Positions 35,885-44,345 of a stretch of DNA of 64,000 nucleotides are shown piece after piece. Below the pieces are notes generated by a model, which was not told the DNA's origin, searched no databases, and saw only the letters and a list, made by a program, of their open reading frames with translations. Each line of letters starts with the position of its first letter. Position 1 is the stretch's first letter. The translations under genes and the position numbers were made by a program. Source of the stretch: Clostridiales bacterium (GTDB taxonomy: Bacteria; Bacillota; Clostridia; Lachnospirales; Lachnospiraceae); assembly GCA_020859985.1 (NCBI GenBank), contig JAJBVD010000002.1, forward strand, positions 1 through 64,000, given 5' to 3'.

Positions 35885-37690
35885 ATGATTGAGAAGCATA
35901 TGATTCAGGAACGAATTGCTGCTCTGCGGGTCCGCATGCAGGAAGCAGGGATCGATGCCTATCTGATTCCTACTGATGATTTTCATGCGTCGGAGTATGT
36001 AGGCGGTTATTTTAAATGCAGGGAATATATTACGGGATTTACCGGCTCTGCAGGGACTGCGGTGATTACAAAGGACATGGCCGGTCTCTGGACAGACGGA
36101 CGTTATTTTATACAGGCTGCGGAGCAACTGAAAGGAAGCGGTGTGACCCTTTATAAAATGGGAGAGCCGGATGTGCCGACCGTTCATGAATTTCTTGAAC
36201 AGACGCTTGCAGAGAATGAATGTCTTGGCTATGACGGGCGAACAGTCAGCACGAGAGAGGCGGCAGAGCTTGCTGAAATGCTCAAAAAGAAGGGAGCCAG
36301 GCAAAACGGTTCTCTGGATCTGGTGGGAGATATCTGGGAGGAACGTCCCGGACTTTCCTGTGAACCGGTGATGGAACTGGATGAGAAGTGGAGCGGAGAA
36401 TCCCGCGCTTCAAAAATAGCGCGAATAAGAGAATCCATGCAAAAAGAGGGAGCGGATCTGTTTGTGCTGACTTCTCTGGATGATATCGCCTGGCTTTTAA
36501 ACATCCGCGGCGGTGACATTGCCTGCTGTCCGGTAGTGCTTTCTTATCTGGTGATGACCGAAGGGGAGGTATTGCTGTTTGCGGATGAGAGAGCATTCCC
36601 GGAGACAGTCAAGGAATCCCTGAAAGCAGATCATGTTTTCTTTCGGCCTTATAACATGGTTTATTCGTATATATCAGATCTTCCGGCGGGGAAGAAGCTG
36701 CTTCTCTGCCGCGATAAAGTGAACAGTCGTCTGACGGCATCTGTTCCGGAAGGTGTGGAAGTGATTAACCGTGAGAATCCCACGCTTTTCCCCAAGGCAG
36801 TGAAAAACCCTGCCGAAGTGAATAATGAGCGGATCGCCCATATCAAAGACGGGGTGGCGCTGACCAGATTTCTTTATTGGCTGAAAACCCATGTGGGAAA
36901 GCTGCCGATGACAGAGCTGAGTGCGGAGGAAAAGCTGTATTCCCTGCGTTCCGAACAGGAGCATTTTATGGGAAACAGCTTTGAACCGATTATTTCCTAT
37001 GGCGCTCATGCCGCAATTGTGCATTACAGCGCGACGCCTGAAACAGATATCCCGATTGAGCCGCACGGTCTTCTTCTGGCGGACACGGGAGGACACTACC
37101 TTGAGGGAACGACGGATGTGACGCGCACGATTGCCATGGGACCGCTGACAGAGGAGGAAAAGCAGATGTTTACCGCCGTGCTTCGGGGGCACCTGAATCT
37201 CGCCGCGGCAAAATTCCGTTCCGGTGCAACAGGGATTAATCTGGATTATCTGGCCCGGGGGCCGCTCTGGGAACTGGGGAAGGATTTTAACCATGGGACT
37301 GGTCACGGCGTGGGATATTTTTTGAATGTACACGAAGGACCGAACAGCTTTCACTGGAGGAGTACGCCGACCCGTAAGGCGGACACGGCCTTTGAGGAGG
37401 GAATGATTACTTCCGATGAGCCGGGATATTATGAAGAAGGAAAATATGGTATCCGCCATGAAAACCTGATCGTATGTGTAAGGGATCAGGAGACAGAATA
37501 CGGTTCATTTTTGCGCTTTGAACACCTGACAATGGTGCCGTTTGATCTGGATGCAGTCATTCCAGAGCAGATGACGGAGCGCGAGCGCACACTTTTGAAT
37601 GAGTACCACGCGATGGTTTTTGAGAATATTTCCCCATATCTGAATGAAGAGGAGAGAGACTGGCTTCAGGAAGCGACGCGGAAAATCTGA
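35885..37690 (+). CDS. Xaa-Pro aminopeptidase (M24B), three-domain form
   Basis: A 601-residue metallopeptidase cleaving X-Pro bonds at N-termini. It has two creatinase-like N-terminal domains (AYLIPTDDFHASEYVGGYFK and later DLFVLTSLDDIAWLLNIRGG) and the pita-bread M24 domain. The five metal ligands are visible: two Asp in LLADTGGHYLEGTTDVTRTI, His in GTGHGVGYFLNVHEGP, Glu in SDEPGYYEEGKYGIRHEN and a second Glu in the same block. ATG 35885 with GGAGG seven bases before it is chosen. No signal peptide, so it is cytoplasmic. Confidence 0.95.
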   Translation: MIEKHMIQERIAALRVRMQEAGIDAYLIPTDDFHASEYVGGYFKCREYITGFTGSAGTAVITKDMAGLWTDGRYFIQAAEQLKGSGVTLYKMGEPDVPTVHEFLEQTLAENECLGYDGRTVSTREAAELAEMLKKKGARQNGSLDLVGDIWEERPGLSCEPVMELDEKWSGESRASKIARIRESMQKEGADLFVLTSLDDIAWLLNIRGGDIACCPVVLSYLVMTEGEVLLFADERAFPETVKESLKADHVFFRPYNMVYSYISDLPAGKKLLLCRDKVNSRLTASVPEGVEVINRENPTLFPKAVKNPAEVNNERIAHIKDGVALTRFLYWLKTHVGKLPMTELSAEEKLYSLRSEQEHFMGNSFEPIISYGAHAAIVHYSATPETDIPIEPHGLLLADTGGHYLEGTTDVTRTIAMGPLTEEEKQMFTAVLRGHLNLAAAKFRSGATGINLDYLARGPLWELGKDFNHGTGHGVGYFLNVHEGPNSFHWRSTPTRKADTAFEEGMITSDEPGYYEEGKYGIRHENLIVCVRDQETEYGSFLRFEHLTMVPFDLDAVIPEQMTERERTLLNEYHAMVFENISPYLNEEERDWLQEATRKI

Positions 37691-37741
37691 GTTAGGATAA
37701 ATGAAGTAATAACGCACACTTATATCAGGTATTTACAAAAA

Positions 37742-37778
37742 ACATCCACCGCAAAAGCAATGTGTCTGCGGTGGATGT
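37742..37778 (-). terminator. Terminator of the panT-type/coaX operon
   Basis: ACATCCACCGCA (37742-37753) pairs with TGCGGTGGATGT (37767-37778), a perfect 12-bp stem. On the minus strand it is followed by TTTTTTG, so it works for coaX; the plus side has no U tract. Confidence 0.85.
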
Positions 37779-37798
37779 CTGAGCACTGAGGTGAATAA

Positions 37799-38569
37799 TC
37801 ATTCTGCCTTATTTTTATAATAAATGTACATCAGCCCTTTCAGCAGAAGCGCATCGTCGAGCTGAATTTCATGGACACAGTGCGGGATAATCTTTGGAGC
37901 CAGACCGCCTGTGGCAATCACAGTCGTTTTTTCGCCAAGATCCTGCTCTATGCGGTCGATCATTCCGTCGATGCAGGCTGCGTTGCCATGGATGACGCCG
38001 CTTTTCATACATTCGGCAGTGTTCTTTCCAATCAGCCGTTTTGGAGCATCCAGACTAATGCGCACGAGTTGGGAAGTCCGGCTGACAAGGGAATCCAGAG
38101 AAACGCGGATGCCGGGCATGATCATGCCGCCAATGTAATTTTTCTTCGCGTCAATGACAGAAATCGTCGTCGCGGTGCCCATATCAATGATGATCAGGGG
38201 AGCCTCATGCTCTGTGATCGCGGCGACCGCGTTTACGATCAGATCGCTGCCGACCTGCGCCGGGTTGTCCATCAGAATATTCAGTCCTGTTTTGACTCCG
38301 GGACCGACGACCACCGGCTCAATACCGACGATCTTCTGTACCGCTTCGCGAAACAAGTTCGTCAGCGGCGGAACCACTGAGGAGATGATCGCACCGGTGA
38401 TCTCTTTGCGGTCAATTTGATACAGCTCCAGTACATTTTTGATGCTGATCGCGTATTCCAGTACTGTGCGCGACGGAGCCGTGGACAGGCGCTCTACGAA
38501 GAGAATACTCTGGTCACGGCAGCAGCCGAGTACTGTATTGGTATTTCCAATGTCTATCGCCAGAATCAT
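37799..38569 (-). CDS. coaX: Type III pantothenate kinase
   Basis: A 256-residue CoaX that phosphorylates pantothenate as first step of CoA synthesis. It begins with the ASKHA phosphate-1 motif MILAIDIGNTNTVLGC; also present are VVGPGVKTGLNI, DLIVNAVAA, IIDMGTATTISVID and GGMIMPGIRVSLDSL. The start at 38569 has AGGGAGGT upstream; the frame is open further up but that part is not CoaX-like. It follows an ECF S-component gene by 67 bases on the same strand. Confidence 0.96.
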   Translation of the reverse strand: MILAIDIGNTNTVLGCCRDQSILFVERLSTAPSRTVLEYAISIKNVLELYQIDRKEITGAIISSVVPPLTNLFREAVQKIVGIEPVVVGPGVKTGLNILMDNPAQVGSDLIVNAVAAITEHEAPLIIIDMGTATTISVIDAKKNYIGGMIMPGIRVSLDSLVSRTSQLVRISLDAPKRLIGKNTAECMKSGVIHGNAACIDGMIDRIEQDLGEKTTVIATGGLAPKIIPHCVHEIQLDDALLLKGLMYIYYKNKAE

Positions 38570-38636
38570 GGCGGAACCTCCCTGTTTAAATTTATGGGAA
38601 GCGACTACTGTCGTTCCTTTTTGTGCGCAGGCTTTG

Positions 38637-39272
38637 TTAAGCCTGCGCTTTGCGCTGCACGGGTGCCGGTACAAAATGTGCCTTGTACAGCGCAATACCG
38701 ACGGCACCGGTCAGAATCGTCGAGGATACCATCTCGCACACTGCGTTTACGCCTACAAATCCGCAGATAAAGAGAATGACATTTTTTCCTCCCATTAGTC
38801 CCTGCATATATTCTGTGTTGCCAAATAAAAGAACGAGCGCGCTCATGAAAAACAGCGTGTTCAAAAATGCGGAACAGAATCCTGTGACAAAGCAAGCCAC
38901 GGAGGTATTGATCCCCTTCCGGACTCCGCGGAAAATATATCCCAGAAGCAGACCGTCTAAAAATCGTGGCACAAAGCGCTGGATAAATGCCAGTACCGGA
39001 TTGATCCCGAACAGGACGGCGCCCATTGCGCTGGTACCGCCAATGCCGATGCACTGGAGAAAGCTGGTCAGCCCGAAAACAGATCCGGTGACGGCACCGC
39101 CGACCGGTCCTAAGGTGATGGCGGAAATTGCAACGGGGATCACGTTAAACGTAATCGCGAGCGGTCCGATATTCAGATAACCGAGCGGGGTGTAGGCCAT
39201 GAGAAGCAGAATAGCAGTCATGAGGCCGAGAATGACGAGCTGCGAGGTGTTAAAGCTTTTGTTGGTATTCAT
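38637..39272 (-). CDS. ECF transporter S component, probably for pantothenate
   Basis: A 211-residue membrane protein with about six hydrophobic segments, starting MNTNKSFNTSQLVILGLMTA, and containing GPLAITFNVIPVAISAITLG, the substrate-loop pattern typical of S components, and GINPVLAFIQRFVPRFLDGL. It would bind the vitamin and use a shared ECF energising module (not in the window). The tie to pantothenate comes from being cotranscribed with coaX, as in PanT-coaX gene pairs. ATG 39272 has AAGGAGG upstream. Confidence 0.85.
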   Translation of the reverse strand: MNTNKSFNTSQLVILGLMTAILLLMAYTPLGYLNIGPLAITFNVIPVAISAITLGPVGGAVTGSVFGLTSFLQCIGIGGTSAMGAVLFGINPVLAFIQRFVPRFLDGLLLGYIFRGVRKGINTSVACFVTGFCSAFLNTLFFMSALVLLFGNTEYMQGLMGGKNVILFICGFVGVNAVCEMVSSTILTGAVGIALYKAHFVPAPVQRKAQA

Positions 39273-39462
39273 TTTGAATGTCCTCCTTGTTATTATTCCC
39301 TGTTCAAAAGCATGGATATCAAAGGCCGGGGAAACAACTGCGGCTGTACCGTTACCCTCCGAAAACCGGTAGGATGCGTTCAGACCGGGACTTGATGATC
39401 TGTTCCCCAGACATTTCATATCGCGTATCTTATGATGCGGGATACAATACATTTACTGCGCC
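39273..39462 (-). ncRNA. Structured leader upstream of the pantothenate-type transporter
   Basis: About 180 transcribed bases precede the ATG. In minus-strand sense CTGGGGAACA (near 39405) can pair with TGTTTCCCCGG (near 39328), enclosing some 65 bases with an inner TACCG/CGGTA hairpin. The long-range closing stem is the shape of a riboswitch. I could not match it to TPP, FMN, cobalamin, THF, preQ1 or ZTP consensus motifs by eye, so no family is named. Confidence 0.4.
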
Positions 39463-39492
39463 AGTATAGCACAGAACATATTCCAGACACAA
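39463..39492 (-). promoter_or_regulatory. Promoter of the pantothenate-type transporter and coaX
   Basis: On the minus strand TTGTGT (39492-39487), 18 bases, TATACT (39468-39463). The next 300 bases rightward, up to spo0A, contain only the spo0A promoter and its leader. Confidence 0.6.
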
Positions 39493-39621
39493 GAGGGAAA
39501 AAATTTTTACTTTTTTTGATAAAATTTTCCGAATCCTGTCACAAATCGACGTTTCAAACGTTTTTATATTATGTCAATCGTGTAGAAATCACGCAGATTG
39601 GTGGCGGATGCTGCCGGATAA

Positions 39622-39706
39622 GGTCGACAGGATTTTCTTGCGAATTCTGTCGCATGGCAGATATAATGTGAGCTGAAGGGATTCTCGCTGCTTGCAGCAG
39701 AGAATC
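39622..39706 (+). promoter_or_regulatory. Promoter, Spo0A-box-like sites and leader hairpin of spo0A
   Basis: TTGCGA (39638-39643), 18 bases, TATAAT (39662-39667). GTCGACA at 39623-39629 (reverse strand TGTCGAC) and TGTCGCA within 39648-39656 are close to the 0A-box TGTCGAA, suggesting autoregulation. In the leader GATTCTCGCTGC (39680-39691) pairs with GCAGCAGAGAATC (39694-39706) with one bulge. Box identity is tentative. Confidence 0.55.
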
Positions 39707-39803
39707 ACAAGGCTCAATGAGCAGCTGTGCTGCGAATAAGAATGTTGTGTAACAGTTCAGAACAGATGCCGCCGGTCTAAAACAGAATCAGAGAGGAGTA
39801 TAA

Positions 39804-40607
39804 GTGATGAATAAGCTGAATGTAGCGATTGCGGATGATAATGACAGGATGGTGCAGATGCTGGATCATATTGTCAGCAGTGATGAGGAACTGGAGGTTG
39901 TCGGCAAAGCCGGAAATGGGGAGGAACTGATCGAAATCATCAGGGATAAAAAGCCGGATGTCGTACTTCTTGATATTATCATGCCGAAGCTGGACGGATT
40001 GGCAGTCATGGACCGGGTAAACAGGGAAAGCGCAGAGAAAAAACCGGCATTTATTGTTGTATCCGCTGTCAGTCAGGAGAAAACAACGGAGGATGCATTT
40101 GACCTTGGGGCAGATTATTATATACTGAAGCCGTTTGACAATGATACTCTGGTAAACAGGATCAAACGCGTCCGCACACGCACGGAACATATGGCGGCGC
40201 GCATCCGGAAGCTGACGCCTCCGGAAAGTCAGAAGGAATACATGGAGCGGAACCTTGAGAGTGATGTGACGAATATCATTCACGAAGTTGGTGTTCCGGC
40301 GCACATTAAGGGATATCAGTATCTGCGTGACGCGATTATGTTGTCGGTCGCGGACGGAGAGATGCTCAATTCAATTACGAAAATTCTTTATCCTACTATC
40401 GCGAAGAAGCATCAGACAACGCCGAGCAGGGTTGAGAGGGCGATCCGCCACGCGATTGAGGTTGCATGGAGCAGAGGCAAGGTGGATACGATCGAGGAGC
40501 TTTTCGGGTACACGGTGAGCAATGGCAAAGGAAAGCCGACGAATTCCGAGTTTATCGCCCTGATCACGGACAAGATCCGGCTGGATTATAAAAAGAAACA
40601 AAAATGA
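39804..40607 (+). CDS. spo0A: Sporulation master regulator Spo0A
   Basis: A 267-residue response regulator. The receiver has the acidic pocket D10-D11, phospho-acceptor D56 in [14 protein letters not shown], and the conserved Lys in [10 protein letters not shown]. The C-terminal Spo0A DNA-binding domain is diagnostic: [20 protein letters not shown], then [20 protein letters not shown] and the final [14 protein letters not shown]. It commits the cell to sporulation. The ATG follows GAGAGGAG. It is the strongest evidence that the organism is a spore former. spoIVB and other usual neighbours are not adjacent in the window. Confidence 0.97.
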   Translation: MMNKLNVAIADDNDRMVQMLDHIVSSDEELEVVGKAGNGEELIEIIRDKKPDVVLLDIIMPKLDGLAVMDRVNRESAEKKPAFIVVSAVSQEKTTEDAFDLGADYYILKPFDNDTLVNRIKRVRTRTEHMAARIRKLTPPESQKEYMERNLESDVTNIIHEVGVPAHIKGYQYLRDAIMLSVADGEMLNSITKILYPTIAKKHQTTPSRVERAIRHAIEVAWSRGKVDTIEELFGYTVSNGKGKPTNSEFIALITDKIRLDYKKKQK

Positions 40608-40617
40608 CAGATTGCTC

Positions 40618-40646
40618 TTGCCAGAATCTCATACGGGGTATATAAT
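40618..40646 (+). promoter_or_regulatory. Promoter of the suf operon
   Basis: TTGCCA (40618-40623), 17 bases, TATAAT (40641-40646). The leader of about 115 bases starts with a CCGAGTA/TACTCGG hairpin (40659-40675) followed by the two-hairpin element. Confidence 0.75.
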
Positions 40647-40686
40647 ACACTCCGATATCCGAGTAAAATACTCGGGATTATGGAAA

Positions 40687-40750
40687 GCCGCGCATGAGAA
40701 TTGCTGCGCAATGGCGCGGCCTTCGTCCTGCATAAAATTCAATGCAGGAC
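40687..40750 (+). repeat. Two-hairpin intergenic element, copy B (before sufC)
   Basis: Hairpin one at 40687-40720: outer stem GCCGCGC/GCGCGGC, inner ATTGC/GCAAT. Hairpin two at 40725-40750: GTCCTGCAT/ATGCAGGAC. The layout equals copy A at 29630-29691. The outer stem differs by a T-A to C-G pair change that keeps pairing. It ends eight bases before the AGGAGG of sufC. Confidence 0.8.
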
Positions 40751-40768
40751 AGATTTAGGAGGAACGGC

Positions 40769-41515
40769 ATGTCTGAAAAATTATTACAGGTAAAGAATTT
40801 ATCTGTCAGAGTAGAAGAAAAAGAAATTCTGCATGGGATCAACCTGGAGATCGGGAAAGGTGAGACTCATGTATTAATGGGACCGAATGGAGCCGGAAAA
40901 TCAACCCTTGGCTATGCGCTGATGGGAAATCCCGGCTATCAGGTGACAGGCGGGCAGATTCTGTTTGATGGAAATGGTCTGAATGAGGTATCTGTGTCAG
41001 ACCGGGCGAAAGCGGGATTGTTCCTGTCTTTTCAGAACCCGTTGGAGGTGCCGGGGATCACGCTCAGCAACTTTATCCGCAGCGCGCTGGAGCAGCGCAC
41101 CGGAGAACGCATTCGTCTGTGGGATTTCCGTAAGGAGCTTGAGGCAAAGATGGAAATCCTGCAGATGGACAAGTCGTACGCGAAACGCGACCTCAATGTT
41201 GGATTTTCCGGAGGTGAGAAGAAGAAAGCGGAGATTTTACAGCTTCTGATGATGAAGCCGCAGCTTGCAATTCTGGATGAGACGGATTCCGGGCTGGATG
41301 TCGATGCGGTGCGCACAGTGTCCCGGGGCGTTGAGGAGTACCAGAAGGATAAGGATGGTTCCCTGCTGATCATTACGCACAGCACGCGGATTCTGGAGTC
41401 CCTGCATGTGGATGTGACGCATGTGCTCGTGAACGGACGGATCGTGGCCGAAGGCGACGCTTCCCTTGTGGACGAGATCAATGAGAACGGTTTCGAGCGG
41501 TTCGAGCAGGGCTGA
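40769..41515 (+). CDS. sufC: Fe-S cluster assembly ATPase SufC
   Basis: A 248-residue ABC-type ATPase of the SufBCD scaffold. Walker A is GPNGAGKST, the SufC-specific Q-loop area is LFLSFQNPLEVPGITLSNF, the signature FSGGEKKKAEILQ, Walker B LAILDETDSGLDVDA and the H-switch IITHSTRIL. ATG 40769 has AGGAGG upstream; the frame is open to 40742. It starts a sufC-B-D-S-U operon. Confidence 0.96.
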   Translation: MSEKLLQVKNLSVRVEEKEILHGINLEIGKGETHVLMGPNGAGKSTLGYALMGNPGYQVTGGQILFDGNGLNEVSVSDRAKAGLFLSFQNPLEVPGITLSNFIRSALEQRTGERIRLWDFRKELEAKMEILQMDKSYAKRDLNVGFSGGEKKKAEILQLLMMKPQLAILDETDSGLDVDAVRTVSRGVEEYQKDKDGSLLIITHSTRILESLHVDVTHVLVNGRIVAEGDASLVDEINENGFERFEQG

Positions 41516-41633
41516 TCTGTTTTGAAAAGTGGCAACTGTGAAGGAACGGAGCAGCTACGATAAGTGTTTTACAGGAACCAATATTTCTGCTTTCTGTGGG
41601 AATGATTGACAGGATGCGGACAGGAGACATGAG

Positions 41634-43040
41634 ATGAAAGAAAAGACCTGGGTTGAGGACGTCAACCGCAGTATTTATGATGTTAAAAATGAGGAAAAAG
41701 ATGTATACCGCCTGCAGGCAGGCCTGACGCCGGAGATCGTCGCGCAGATTTCTGATGAAAAGCATGATCCGGACTGGATGCGGGAATTCCGGCAGAAATC
41801 TCTGGAGATTTACAATGAGATTCCGGTGCCGGACTGGGGGCCGTCGATCGAGGGCCTGAATATGGACAAGATCGCGACCTATGTGCGGACGAATACGAAT
41901 ATGAAGGCGAACTGGGAGGATGTGCCGGAGGATATCAAAAAGACGTTTGATCTGCTCGGTATCCCGCAGGCGGAGCGGGAGTCACTGGCCGGTGTCGGCG
42001 CGCAGTATGACTCTGAGCTGGTTTATCACAACGTCAAGGCGGAGGTCGCGGCGCAGGGTGTGGTTTACACCGATATGGAGAGCGCTTTAACCGGTGAATA
42101 CGCCGATATGGTAAAAAGTCATTTTATGAAACTGGTGCCGCCTCGCGATCACAAGTTTGCGGCGCTGCACGGGGCAGTCTGGTCCGGCGGCTCGTTTGTC
42201 TATGTGCCGCCCGGCGTGAAGGTGGATATTCCGCTGCAGTCGTATTTCCGGCTGAATGCTCCGGGAGCGGGGCAGTTTGAGCACACGCTGATCATTGTGG
42301 ACGAGGGAGCCGACCTGCACTTTATCGAAGGCTGCTCGGCACCGAAGTATAATGTTGCCAACCTGCATGCGGGCTGCGTGGAGCTTTTTGTCGGGAAAAA
42401 TGCCAGACTGCGCTATTCGACGATCGAGAACTGGTCCAAGAATATGTACAACCTGAACACCAAGCGGGCAAAGGTAGAAGCAGGAGGAAAGATTGAATGG
42501 GTATCCGGCTCCTTTGGCTCCCATGTTTCCTACCTGTATCCGATGAGCGTCCTTGCCGGGGACGGAGCGAGGGCGGAATTTACCGGTGTGACCTTTGCCG
42601 GAAAAGGACAGAATCTGGATACCGGTGCGAAGATGGTGCATCTTGCGCCCAACACGTCTTCTTATATGAATACGCGTTCCATTTCTAAGGGAGGCGGTAT
42701 CAGCACATTTAGGAGTTCGGTGACAGTCATGCCGAAAGCGAAGCACAGCAAATCTTCAGTTTCCTGTCAGTCGCTGATGCTGGATCGGATTTCCCGATCG
42801 GATACAGTACCGGCAATGGACATCCGCACAAGCGACGCGGATATCGGACATGAGGCAAAGATCGGGCGCATCAGTGACGACGCGGTCTTTTACCTGATGA
42901 GCCGCGGCATACCGGAGGACGAGGCGAGAGCGCTGATTGTCAGCGGCTTTGCGGACAATGTTTCCAAGGAACTTCCGGTTGAGTACGCGGTGGAGATGAA
43001 CAACCTGATTCGTCTGGAGATGAAGGGAAGCATCGGGTAA
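41634..43040 (+). CDS. sufB: Fe-S cluster assembly protein SufB
   Basis: A 468-residue SufB, the beta-helix scaffold on which Fe-S clusters form with SufC and SufD. It shows WMREFRQKSLEIYNEIPVPD, WSGGSFVYVPPGVKVDIPLQ, FIEGCSAPKYNVANLHAGCV (with the Cys implicated in sulfur transfer), and STFRSSVTVMPKAKHSKS toward the end with SVSCQSLMLD. It begins 118 bases after sufC. Full length. Confidence 0.96.
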   Translation: MKEKTWVEDVNRSIYDVKNEEKDVYRLQAGLTPEIVAQISDEKHDPDWMREFRQKSLEIYNEIPVPDWGPSIEGLNMDKIATYVRTNTNMKANWEDVPEDIKKTFDLLGIPQAERESLAGVGAQYDSELVYHNVKAEVAAQGVVYTDMESALTGEYADMVKSHFMKLVPPRDHKFAALHGAVWSGGSFVYVPPGVKVDIPLQSYFRLNAPGAGQFEHTLIIVDEGADLHFIEGCSAPKYNVANLHAGCVELFVGKNARLRYSTIENWSKNMYNLNTKRAKVEAGGKIEWVSGSFGSHVSYLYPMSVLAGDGARAEFTGVTFAGKGQNLDTGAKMVHLAPNTSSYMNTRSISKGGGISTFRSSVTVMPKAKHSKSSVSCQSLMLDRISRSDTVPAMDIRTSDADIGHEAKIGRISDDAVFYLMSRGIPEDEARALIVSGFADNVSKELPVEYAVEMNNLIRLEMKGSIG

Positions 43041-43063
43041 GGATCAATCAAAGGAGAATTGAG

Positions 43064-44269
43064 ATGGAAATGGATATGACGATCAACCGGCTGCCCGCCC
43101 CGACCTGGAACTGGCTGCATGTAAATGAGGCCAGTGTAAAAGGTGTGCCTGCCTTACAGACCGGGAAGATGGAGGACGAGACGCCGGAAGCAATAGAAAA
43201 GCAGGTGATACGCTGCACTGTCCGGAATTGTGACAACAAAAAACAGCCTGAGGCTGGTACTTTGTCTGCAGAGCTGTTTCAGATTCCGGGTGGAATGGGG
43301 ACGGATATGAATCAGCTGATGGCAGAGAATCCGGCGGATTTCCATATCTGGACGATCGCGGCCGGTGTGAAAGAGAGCGAGCCGGTGCGTCTGCACTTTA
43401 CGTATGAACCGGATGCTCCGGCGCAGAACCGGATCGGTATCTGTGCGGAGGAGGACAGCGAGATCACGGTGATCATGGATTTTCGCGGGACAGATATGGA
43501 TTTTGCTCATGGAAAGTTAACGGATGGTGAGACGAATGGCTTTCAGCCGGGCGATACAGCGGCCGATGCTCAGGCTGTCTATAATGAATCTGAGAATCTG
43601 GAACAACGCAGTTTTGCCGCAATTCAGACGAAGATTTCTGCCAAAAAGGGCGCAAAGGTTCATCTGGTACAGATCCAGAATCTGCCTGAGGGTTTTACGT
43701 TCTTAAATGATGTCGGCACAGACTGCGGGGAAGATGCTCTGATCGACACGGTACAGGTTGTGCTCGGCGGCGGGGACACCTACATGGGAATGCGCACGGA
43801 TCTCGGTGCGAGGGCAAGTTCTCTGGAGAGCAAGGTCGGCTATCTGCTTGATAAAAAAGAAAAGCTGGATCTGAATTATCTGGCGTATCATACCGGTGCG
43901 AAGACCACCAGCCGTATGGACGTGTCCGGTGTGCTGCGCGGAGAATCACAGAAGCTGTTCCGCGGTACGATTGACTTCCGGAATGGCTCTGTGGGCGCAA
44001 AAGGCGACGAGAAAGAGGATGTGCTTCTTTTCTCGGATAACGTGATCAACCGCACAGTTCCGCTGATTCTCTGTGAGGAGGAGGATGTGGAGGGCAACCA
44101 CGGCGCAACGATTGGAAAACTGGATGAAGCGTTGTTGTTTTATCTGTCTTCACGCGGCATTGCTGAGGAGGAGATTTATGAGATGATGGCGCGGGCGCGG
44201 ATCGACGCGATCTGCAGCGGAATTGCGGACGAAAAGACGCAGGAGCTCGTGCAGGGGTATCTGGGTTAA
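43064..44269 (+). CDS. sufD: Fe-S cluster assembly protein SufD
   Basis: A 401-residue SufB/SufD-family protein, SufB's partner. N-terminal helical part MTINRLPAPTWNWLHVNEAS, a beta-helix core (GMRTDLGARASSLESKVGYL) and the C-terminal helix DEALLFYLSSRGIAEEEIYE. A Glu/Asp/Gly-rich stretch at about residues 147-185 (TDGETNGFQPGDTAADAQAV) looks like a variable loop. It is 23 bases after sufB with GGAGAA before the ATG. Confidence 0.92.
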   Translation: MEMDMTINRLPAPTWNWLHVNEASVKGVPALQTGKMEDETPEAIEKQVIRCTVRNCDNKKQPEAGTLSAELFQIPGGMGTDMNQLMAENPADFHIWTIAAGVKESEPVRLHFTYEPDAPAQNRIGICAEEDSEITVIMDFRGTDMDFAHGKLTDGETNGFQPGDTAADAQAVYNESENLEQRSFAAIQTKISAKKGAKVHLVQIQNLPEGFTFLNDVGTDCGEDALIDTVQVVLGGGDTYMGMRTDLGARASSLESKVGYLLDKKEKLDLNYLAYHTGAKTTSRMDVSGVLRGESQKLFRGTIDFRNGSVGAKGDEKEDVLLFSDNVINRTVPLILCEEEDVEGNHGATIGKLDEALLFYLSSRGIAEEEIYEMMARARIDAICSGIADEKTQELVQGYLG

Positions 44270-44345
44270 TTGAAGCATACCTTGCAGCAAGTGCGAGACA
44301 CTGTCCGGATTAGTTACAATTATTCAGATAAAGGGGCAAATATCC

